Under the pieces are notes generated by a model that worked only from the letters and a program-made list of their open reading frames with translations, had not been told where the DNA came from and made no database searches. A program made the translations under genes and the position numbers. Source: Patiria miniata (taxonomy: Eukaryota; Echinodermata; Asteroidea; Valvatida; Asterinidae). From it: a stretch of DNA of 64,000 nt. Positions 13,001 to 24,600 of the stretch are shown here, one piece after another. The stretch is taken from the NCBI RefSeq assembly GCF_015706575.1, contig NW_024037048.1, positions 9,813,512-9,877,511 of the forward strand, in the 5' to 3' direction. Position 1 is the stretch's first letter. Each line of letters opens with the position of its first letter.

Positions 13001-16000
13001 GGCGTATCTTTCAAACCATATCTATATTATCTATGTTGGTTTTACATTCTACGTCTGGCAATCCTTTTTATTTTGTTTGCAATTTTTTTTTGAGAGAGAC
13101 ACTGTATATCCGACTTCAGGCGCAGATTATTCAAGACATGCTCAAAACAAGGTTTTGGGGGACACTCCTCATTTTGCCACAGCAGGTCACATTTGTATCT
13201 TGTATAGTGTTACTCTATTGTTATGTTTAAACGATGTAAAGGTACCTAATTTTTGACTGTCTTTTTTTACTCCATTCTAAAGACATCTGATAATGAAAAC
13301 TGCTTTGGTAGCCTGCTATATATATGTGAAATAACAGGGAAAAATGCACTAGTTTAACATAGAAATGGCTGTTTATTTCTGATGGTACAATTAAAGTTGT
13401 TGATTGCTTTCGTCACTTTGTAGTTTTTTTCCCAAATTTGTAAAATTTAGAATTTGATATTCGGGGAAGTTCTGCATGTGCTCTTTCCAGCTAGTGGCAT
13501 TGTACAAAGCATCATGGTTCAACGACGATATGCCTTGGCTTTCAACACGACAGACTAATTAGTCTGTATTATTTAGTTGATATCGTCACCATGGTAACAG
13601 CTAATTTTGTAAAGACGTCCTTGGTGCATGGATCCATTTTTTTTTTACCCGCGCATCGGTTGCCATTGGAAACGGGCACTCTGTCTCGATGCTTTTAGCC
13701 TTCCTCTCCTGTTTGTCTTGAAAAAAAAAATGATTAAATCATTAATTCTCTTCCTTCCAGTTCATCAAAAATTAACGGGTTTGGAATGTAGCAAGGTCTT
13801 TTGGGGTGATTAAACTAAGATGTTTTGTTTTTGGTTCATCCATTAAGAATTATGCTTTCATTGTAATGTATTTTTATATTCTTCTTTGCGAAGTGCAAGA
13901 AAAAAAAACACATTGTGTATTGACAGTTCAGAGTGAGAAAAAAAGAAGAAACCCAAATGGCGCCCCCTATTTTTTTTTACAGAACTTCTGCGCGTAGCAC
14001 TTTCCAGATCTAGGATATGAAAGCCCAATTAATAAGCTTTCTTTTAGTACAGGAATTATTCAAATTGCTTATGCAAATTTCCAGCAATGGAATTTTGAAC
14101 ACAAACACCGTTTTTTAACCTTGTCCACAGATCACATTAAGGTACGTGATTTTTTTCAGTAAAAAAAAGAATGTCCTATCCTGAAAATGATATCAGAATA
14201 ATCTCATAAGTCCCCGGGTAGCCAAGTAGAAGGCAGGGCAAGACTATAAACTCTTGAAATTATTCAGCATGTTTTAACTTTGGAAGCAGCAGGTTTTTAA
14301 ATAAATGTTAAGTGCCAGTTATCATGGTTATGAGAGTGTTTTTATGTGTTTTTTTGATATGTAAATAGTTTTTGTTTTGCTGAAATATCACTTACCTTTA
14401 TTGTGATCCGTGGACGAGGTTAAAAAACTGTGTTTGTGTTTAAAACTCCTTAATAACTGCATAAGTATGTGAGTGATTTTAATGATTCTTATACTAAAAG
14501 AAAGCTTATTAATTGGGCTTTCATATCCTAGATCTTGAATGCCTACATGCATTTAACTTCTATACAAAATAGGGCTTGCCATCTTTTGCTGGTCATAATC
14601 ATTACCTTAATAAAAAAATGTCTATGGCACAAAAAGAAAATGATATCATGATTTCAAGTCAAACATAAAATTGGTATATTATAGGTTTTCCCGGGCAATT
14701 TCCTGAAATGTTCATTCACTTCTGAAAATTGGTCATTCATTTTCGCCGGAATGTGAGAATCGTTCTGAACAGGCATTTAATTTTCTTTTTTTGACGCAGG
14801 AAAACGGGAAAGCAGCAGCTTATGAAGTTCAAGAGGACAACAGTAAGAAAGAGGATGATAGCTACATCAATTCTGTCGTCAGCATCTCGTACGAGACAAG
14901 AGAAGGAACGGCCAAATATGAGACGGAATTCAGATACACGCAAGGAGTCCTGGTAAGAAGTCTGTCAGAAATTAGGTTGTCAGATCGAGGTCAAAAGTTT
15001 GGATGTCAAATCTTTGTGAAAAAGTCACACGACATCAGACTACTGTCCATAGTAGAGATTTTCAAATATACCACAACGAACAAAGACATTGACAAGTTGG
15101 AGAACCGCCAACAGAGGGCTGGAAAGCTCAGTTGGTAGAACACTGGAGTTGGCAATCTGGAGGTCGCAGGTTCAAACCCCACTCCTTTCAATTTCTTTGT
15201 TCAACTTAGATGTTTTTGGAAGATTGTCATATCAAAAGTTAGAATGTTAAATCTCTGTCAAAACTTATAATGTCAAATCTCTGGCAAGAAAAGGTTGTCA
15301 GATCTTTGGCAAAAAATTTTTACACAAGATCTTTGTCAAATGTTACGATGTCAAATCTCAGTCAGAAAGTTAGTTTGTTAGATCTCTGTCCGAAGTTAGG
15401 AGGTAAGACCTTTGTCTATAGTTACACTGTCAGATTTCTGGCAAAAAAGGTTGTCAGATCTCTGGAAAAAAATTGGACATGAGATCCTTGTCAAATGTTA
15501 GGATGTCAAACCTCCGACAGAAAGTTAGTTTGTCAGATCTCTGTCGAAGATTAGGAGGTAAGATCTTTGTCAAAAGTTAGACTGTTAAATCTCTGGCAAG
15601 AAAATATTAGATCTCTGGCAAAAAAATTGGACATGAGATCCTTGTGAAATATTACGATGTCAGATCTTTGTCAAAAGTTAAGTTGTCAGATCTCTGCAAA
15701 GTTAGGATGTCAGATACTATTAAAATCCTGCAGTGGGTATAGAAAGATAGGTGCTGTTCACATTTCTCTCATGAAAGGATTTTCTTTGTGAAGATGTAAA
15801 TTTGAAAATTTGGTTTTGGCCATTAGGCATCATAAGTCCTCCTCACTTTGTTTTGATCTTCTCCGCATCTCCGCATCCTGTGCTCTGTGTGCTCCTCCCA
15901 TACTACCAGATCTTTCAAGAGACGGAGTGGCGTAAATCCATCTCCATTCCCATCATCAACGACAACCAATTTGAGAACAACATGGACTTCTACGTTATCT

Positions 16001-19000
16001 TGAAGAATCCCGACGGAGGGGGTGCCCTGGGGGACCCCAGCTTGACCCGGTCACGATAATTGATGACGATGGTGAGTACATCGCCATGGTAACAAGGTCA
16101 TCCTCCTCGCTTGGCACTGGTTTACGTAGTTTTTAATCCTGTTTTTCGTTACAGTTTGATGGCCAAAAGCACCAGCTATCTAACAAAAGAAAAACGGTGC
16201 ACTAACAATGGATGTTCATTGTTAGTGCACCGTTTTCCTTTTGGTAGACGTTCACAGTGTGAATGCTGTATATTCTAAAACAATGTTCTAGGATCTCGAT
16301 TTCAATTCCAAAGTTGCCGAGTCATGTTTTGAATCGCGCCCGAAATCAGCATCCAGAACACGTTCGCATTCAACCGATTGCAGCTGCGCGATGTCACACT
16401 GTGAACGGACGGATAATAGCATGCCTGCACATCATGTCAACGCTTGCGCTCACCCAACTACAAACCTACTATTGAAGGAAATTTCCCAAAAATGTGTCAC
16501 TTGACTCATCTTTGGAAATGACCTTCTTTTAGTGTTTCCTTCAAAATGACAGCATGCCAGAAGGAATAATTTCACAGGGAGTTTAGTGTCATTACTATCT
16601 TCAAGCCAAGTAAGCTTTTCAACAATAATTTGGTCAGTTACATTTTGGATAGCTGCAAATGATATACTCTACCTTTAAGCTTCAACTGCTAAAAAATTGA
16701 AAGAGTTCCAAGGTTCAAACGTTCATCCAAAATGTCCAAGCTTCATTAAGAATTCTGTGAGGTCGGGTCGTAAGACCTTTACTGTTATAGCTGGGGCAGA
16801 AACAAATTATACAGGTTGAGCATCAGATTAGATAAATTATGCAATTTTCGATGATTTTTTAAGCAGAGTTAAGTGTATCACTGGTCTTCAAAAATTGAGG
16901 GCTTTCATTTATTTTTGGAAGGCTACTAAATGGTTGATAATTTTAGTGAGCAAAAATGTGTGAAAAGTTTGAAGACAATGTGGACATTATTTGTAAATGG
17001 TGAAAACAGTTTTGTGAAGCTTCTTACCCTTTTTTTTTTTACTGAAGGCATAAGTCATTGGGTGCCGAAAGAAGGTCATAGGGCAAAAAATGGGTCAAAA
17101 GGTCAAATTCGGATTTTTTTTTCGGGTAATCGATTAAGCTTGGAAATATCTTTCATTTGATATACATATTGTCTCAAGGGGCTACGTCATTCTGACGTAA
17201 TTAACAGTAAACAAAGGAGGTTTTTCATTATTTGTGCCCGGCAAAAGGTCGTAAGCGTGTAATTATAATGTAACAAAAAATGTTCCAAGTGCCCTAATGT
17301 CCCACACGCAAAGCCAAGTTTGTTCCCGGCAAAAGGACGTTAGGATTTGACACGCCGCTTAAGCGCACGTTTAATGCAGGGCGAGTTCAAGTTTAAGACA
17401 GATGGAGTTCCCGGTAAAAGGTTGTAAACAGAAAAAACTAAATAACTTTAAAATTAAGTAATATTTTGAAATAAAATGCACTTTATGATTTTAAGTTTTA
17501 ACGACTTTCATGAGCCCAAATTTCAGCCTGATGCGATTTTTCATTTAGAAATGGCAGCACATAACCTTTCAACTCGATAATCTCCAAAGGTGCTTTTTGC
17601 GTGCCTTGGCTCCTAACGTGCTTTTCTTAGTCACACGTCAAAATCATGATCTGCTACCTCAAAACCAGGATAGCGTTTGAATTGCGCTCTTGACATTTTT
17701 AAACCCTAACATTTTTTTTTTTTTAGTTCTTCAAAACTTCTTTCTGTTTAAAAACAATTAAACAATTTCATTTCTACCTTTTTTTGTATTGTCTTCATCT
17801 TTCCAGTTCCTGGTGAGTTTTCCTTCGACAGCGCCAACTATGCCGCAGACTTGGAGAAAGGCATCGTCACGGCGACTGTATTAAGATCAAACGGCTCGGA
17901 CGGCACAGTTTCAATACAGTATGCAACAATGTGAGTAGATACAGTACTTCTGAGGTTTTAAAGAGGTTGTGGAATGCTCGAAGACATTTCCGTCATTTTT
18001 CGGGTATATGTAGCCTAAGGTGTGATGAAATAAAAACGACTATTGTTTCTGTCATAAAATGAGTACAAAAGGTACTTTTGAGAGCTGTTTTTCAAGTCCT
18101 GTTATGCCTGTTTCAACCCGAACGTACAATTTGTGTATAAGTCGTCGTTGCAGGCAGCAAACAAAACACAGTAAATCGTGACGTAATAAACAGGACTCCC
18201 GATGCAGAGTAGCATATACGAGTCCTGTTTATAATGTCACGATTTACTTACAACCAATGAAAAACGTGGAAACCGGGGGTTCCCTTATCGTTGCATTTGT
18301 TCTATTGCGCCTGTCTGATGTTAGGTAATCGAGCGGCGCTGTTCGCCAGTTGGCCTATTTGCATAATTTATGTCAGTGAATTCTGATAGTGATGTTTGAT
18401 AGTGCACAACTCTTCTTCAAATTTCTGGGTTTCTGGCTGAATACAGGGATGGCACAGCGCGTGGTGGGCTGGATACCAGTGTAGCAGACTACCGGGCAAC
18501 ATCGGGGACGCTACTCTTTGAGCACGGGGAAACCAGCAAGCAGATCGAGGTTGAAGTCAATAGGAAAACCAAGGTGGGCGGAGCAATGCTCATACATGTA
18601 CATATTCATTAGTTATTCACAAAACTTCAATTATTCGTAACTATTCATGGTTTTACTCGTGAACTTGTTCAGTAGTGCAGATGGGAAGGAGTTTTAGAAC
18701 AGCTTGCAACAAATTGCAATATTTAAAAAACTACTTTTAAATAACGTGATTTTAGACTTTTTGAAAATTTGAAATTTATGCACTTGTGTTGCTTCAAACG
18801 AACAAAATGCACAAATTACAAATGATGGACTATACCTTTAACAACCTTTGTCTTTATTTGTCCACCGTTCAGGATCCGAAGAACTTTGTGCTTACAATAC
18901 GAAACCCCAGCCTCGGAGCTAAGCTAGGTGAACATAGTGCAGCTGTGGCTAATCTTGCGCTCGGTAAGTTCAAAATTGACTTTACATTTCTCTGATTTAG

Positions 19001-21642
19001 AGTCACTGATATTTCGGCTTGACCGAATAATGGAACCAAATTTAATGGCATTATCAATCTGAAAGAGAATTCACATTCAATTTTTGGAGGGGGGGGGGGG
19101 GGGGGGGTTCTGTGATTCACTTTAAATTTTTTTCATTATATTGATTTTTCAAGAAATTACGGAGGGAGGGGGAATGTGTAGTTATAGCATCAAGTAAACG
19201 CAGTCATCTTGTCCAATAAGCCATTTGCAAATAACCTATAGCCTTTGCGAGTTAAATTTGAATGACATCTGGCACACTGACTTGCTCATAATGCTTGGCA
19301 TGTTTTAACTTTGAAATCTCCAGACCAAAGACACTGTTGCTATATCACATGATTCGGGGCAAGCTCTTGCATAGTTACGTAAGAGACGCTCAGCATCAAT
19401 ACATTGTTCACAATGGGCGAGAATGGCACAAAGACACCAGGCCATGCTGGAGCTGGGCGTTGCTAGCATAAGGTTTGCCCCGAATCACGCGATATAGCAA
19501 CAGGCGCTTTGGTCTGGAGACTTCGAAGTTAAAATGTGTCAAGTATTTGAGCAAGTCAGGGTACCAGATGTTCCTTGAATTTAATTTGTATTCTGTTATT
19601 TAATTCAGAAAAAAACACAGAATATATAGGGGGCTAAAGTTACCCTTGATCAATTCCTTTATTATTTGGTTATTTTTGTTTCGTGGTAAGATGACATTTC
19701 GGAGCGTCTGGCCAATCTGTTAGCCGAAAACGAGGAAGAAGAGGAAGAAACATGGCTCGGCCAAATCAAAAGGTACTGTGCATGTTCATTTTGGAGTAGC
19801 CTCATAGCAATTGTCCAGTGCTGAACTAATTTATTGATTGATTATTGTTTGGTTATTGATTGGTTATTGATCAGTTATTGATCAGTTATTGATCAATAAC
19901 CAATGATGCAGTTCGAGGTGGCAAGACAAGGGATTGATTCTTTCTGCCATTTTTATGAATGAACAGATTGGTCAAGTTTTGATTGACTATTGATTATTGA
20001 TTGGTTATTGATCAATTATTGATTGATTGGTTTTCCCTTTACAGTGTAATGACAGTAGGAGGTTAAAAAACAAGGGATTGATTCTCTCTTCCATGTTTAT
20101 TGATGAACCGATTGATCAAGTATTGATTGACTATTGATTATCTATTGGTTATTGATCAATTATTGATTGATTGGTTTTCCCTTTACAGTGTAATATAATG
20201 ACAGTATGAGGTGACAAGACAATAGGAATTCATTCTCTCTTCCATGTTTATTGATAAACCGATTGATCATGTATTGATTGACTATTGATTATTGATTGGT
20301 TATTGATCGATTATTGATTGATAGGTTTTTCCTTTACAGTGCAAATAACAGGAGGTTACAAGACAAGGGATTGATTCTCTCTTCCATGTTTATTGATGAA
20401 CTGATTGATCAAGTATTGATTGACTATTGATTATCGATTGGTTATCGATCAATTATTGATTGATAGGTTTTTCCTTAGAGGTGGTTACAAAACAAGGGAT
20501 TGATTCTCTCTTCCATGTTTAATGATGAACCTATTGATCAAGTATTGATTGACTATTGATTATTGATTGGTTATTGATCAATTATTGATCAATTATTGAT
20601 TGATTGGTTTTCCCTTTACAGTGTTATGATAGGAGGTTACAAGACAAGGGATTGGTTCTCTCTTCCATGTTTATTGACTGTTGATGATTGATAGATTCTG
20701 CAACCAATTTTGATAATTTCTTGCTGGTCTCTTGATAAACTGATTGATCAATTATCGACTATTGATTATTGATTGATTATTGATCATTGCTTATCCTTCT
20801 CAGTGCAATGAATGTAGGAGGCGACAAGGACGAGGAGGGCAACGAGATCCCGCCAGCCAAGATCGATTATCTCTTTCATTTCATCACATTCCTCTGGAAA
20901 GTCGTCTTCTCACTCATACCACCAAGGTAAGAAGATGATCGAGCAAAGACTTCCTCAAATATCTCTTTAATCTCTCTATAAACGGGGCTCCGTGCGCCAA
21001 CAAAAGAGGGCGCCCTTTTACATAGCAGCGACGTTCCTTGTGTGTGACGCACGTACACCAGGGGATTTGTACTATGTTACACGCAGTGCTAGTGGTGGCC
21101 ACCGTCGCGGCAAAATTGCAGTCAGGCAAGATATGGCGTCGGTCGGTCACCCTCAACTGTACTTTCTTTGCCGGTGAGGGGTACTTGTGAGCGGAGCGGA
21201 TATTAAAAGATCCTACGCTGTCTGCTATGTCTGTGTTTCATGTTTTTTGTAAAAGGTCGAAGGAGTGTATACGGAAGCGCAAAATGCAAGGGTTAATGGA
21301 GAGGTATCTAGTGTACACATGCAGGTCCTATGCTCCGATGTCACTGTCCTCTAAAGTCATGGTTGGCATGTGAACAAAAAAAATCCATGTGAATTGGGGG
21401 GGGGGGGGCAAAATATTTGGTTCCCCAAGAAGTGGTTCCGAAAAACAACGACGTGGGGTTCGGGACCCGCTTAAGTGCCCCGGAAGATTTTGGATTCCGT
21501 GCTCTTTGGTGCGATCTGAGGCAATTTCTGACCACTTTAACCAAATCTCTTGGAGGAAAAGATGGTGGTGTACGTAGTGCCTGCCTTTATTGCAACGTCA
21601 CTTAAAAAAAAGAAAAAAAGTTGGGTTCTGGGAGGGGGGAAG

Positions 21643-21682
<40 letters not shown>

Positions 21683-24600
21683 AGATCCACCCTTGAGTTA
21701 GTAGAGTTTGGTCGAACCTGATACTATTTGGTTAAATGCCGCTCTAGAGGACTATTCTGAAATTTGTATAATTGATGAGCTTTGAAAATTGAGCTGAAGA
21801 AATATTTTGAAAGATAAAGAACATTTTTCTAAAACTTAAAATATTCATGAATCTAACAACACGTATAAGAAATGACAACCCCCCCCAAAAAACCCTCCCT
21901 TTTGAATGAAATTTAAAATTATAACCCGCAATGTTCCTCCAAATTTATTTGCCTTAAAAGTGCAAAAACTTACTTCTGTTATTTTATTTTATGTTTATTT
22001 TCCAATTTTTCAGGAGTATATGGGGCGGATGGCCAGCTTTTATTCTGTCGCTAGCCTGCATAGGTGTACTCACTGCAATAGTAGAACAGGTAAAATGCAT
22101 CCAGATTTTTTATAAGCACCGCAAAAAATTAAAAAAAGAAAGTTCACACTTATTGGAGGGGTCATAATTTTGAATCTGATCGTCTTATGATATCGTCATT
22201 TATATAGACCTTTGGGGAATGTTGTTAGCTACATTTTGATACCCCGTTTGCTACTAAGGCCAAAAAAAAAGTCTCCGGTTTCTGGTATGGAGCTTGCCCC
22301 AAAAGTGGTGCGGCGACGCGGCTTTTTTTTTTTTTTACCTGTTTTTTTTTTTTTTTTTTTTTGGCTTTAAATGTCGGCTGATGACTGCAAATGGTGCCCG
22401 ACTAAACTTAGTGCAAATATATGGGAGTCCAGAGAGGCCACATAAAGCTTATTCTTGATCATAACCCCATCTAAAAACACGTTAAAATTGTGCAGCAGCA
22501 GGATTCCAGTCAAACCAGTGAGTTTTAGCGGTTTTGAGACATCATCTTGTATTAAAAAAAAAACTTTTTTATTTTGCCGACGCGCATGGCTACGGCGACG
22601 CGCGCGCATACCAGAAACCGGAGACTTTTTTTTTTGGCCTAAAGACTGTAAATCGTCCAAGATTGGCAAAAATTGATAACAAACTCAGGTTGAAAAACTG
22701 TGAGTTACATGGTTTTTTTTACAACGAAATGTCCACACTATATGGGTGAAGGGATCGTGAACTTTAAGGTCATGTTTTCACAAATACTGTTAAAACGGAA
22801 AGATTGTGCATTAAAAACCTGAAGAAAAACTACATCCAATGCGTATTACAGAGATTAAAAGTTGTTATTTTTTTTTTCTGTCTTTTTTAGCTTGCGACAC
22901 TGTTCAGCTGTGTACTGTACTTCAAGGCAGCCGTTGCTGGTATCACCATCGTTGCGCTGGGCACCAGCGTACCGGACATGTTCGCCAGTCGTACGGCATC
23001 CATTCACGACCAGTATGCAGACGCTGCTATTGGGAACATCACAGGTATGGCTGCGAATCTAAGGGGGGGGGGGGTTGCCCTCCCGTACCCATCTCTAAAT
23101 TTGGACTTTTACGCAGACCCCCACACATGCGCACACTTCTTCAATCATGCGGGCCTTGTATTGTTCTCCTATTTTTTGAAATTCAATTTTTTGGAAAGAA
23201 CCCTTACATGCAGGGTTTGACCTTAGCTGTAGTCCGCTCGCCAAATGCGAGTAAAAACAGCGGTGACTAGTCAAAACCATTCTCTAAAGTAGTCCGGCTG
23301 GTGACAGGTGCGGTTCTAGAGCCAATATTTTTGGGGGGGGGGCTAGCAGGGCGGATCCAGAATTTTTTTAGGGAGGCGTGCTGAAATGTAGATCGGTTAT
23401 TTTCTCCGGACACTTAAGCCTCCAAAAATCAATAGGTGTGTGTGTGTGGGGGGGGGGGGGGGGGGGGGGGGGGGACTTGTGCCATATTTTCAATGGGGAG
23501 CGCCAATAAAATCCCACAATCAGGCACACTATATTAACTACAAATGCACCCTTGTCACGACTATTTCTTTAGGGGGAGACCATTTGCATGTACGTCACAT
23601 CCCTCAGTCTTTTTGCTATTGAATGCAATTTTTTTATGGAATTTTTTTTTGGGGGGTGGGGCGGTAGACAAATTTTTGGGGGGCTAAAGCCCCCCCGTAG
23701 AACCGCCACTGGCTGGTGAGTAAAAATGACAGTCATGAGACTGTTCCCCATATTCGCGGATCTCTGCGTTTTCAAAAAGCCGTCCATGAAAAAAAAAAAT
23801 CTGAAAGTGACTCGCGTTCTGGCTCTGCATTTGGTATAGGTGTATAAAAGCATTAAAAAGTACAAGACACAAGACTCGTTGGTCCGCATTCTCCAGCGTA
23901 CAGTGTGGCCTTTTTATGAATTAGCGTGCCGCCATAGCGCCGTCTATTAATGCTGCACCCGTTTTCACGAAAATCACGTAACTTACGATGCATCGCAGCG
24001 CTGCGACACGTCATATCCCTTCAATGTCTCGCAGCTGCGACGCATCCTGCAATGCATCGTTGGTGTATACACGGTGACTGCTTCTTTTTTTTTTTATTCA
24101 GCGTACAGTCGTCTGATATTCAACAAAAAGTTGTCGGTTATGACGCGTCGCGAGTTGCGATGTGTTACGTTTTCATTTTCTTGGTTTTACCCGCATCCAC
24201 GAAAAACAAAAACACAGCCCATTGGAACAATATTTGAATAACCCTCAAATCCATCCATTTCTGAAAATTTCAGGAAAAGCAAATGTTGTACATTAATTCC
24301 CTTCAATTTTTTTTTATATTTGTGACGTCAGGAAGTAACAGCGTGAACGTTTTCCTTGGCCTGGGAATTCCGTGGATCATCAGCGTCATGTACAACCTAG
24401 CCACCAAGAAAGGACCGTTCAGGATAGAACAAGGAAACCTCTTCATGTCGGTACTCCTCTTCACCGGTATCGGGACCCTCTGCATCATCATACTCATCAT
24501 GAGAAGAAAGGTAGGTGAAGAAGGAGATTGGAAAAAGGGGGGGGGGGACGGGACAGCGAACTTTGTCTGATTTTGGTGAGATTCCAGACTCGAGTCAGTG

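Noticed and set aside
22839..23270. 143-codon frame overlapping the alpha-2 exon
   Set aside because: It is out of frame with the conserved exchanger sequence and runs through the donor.
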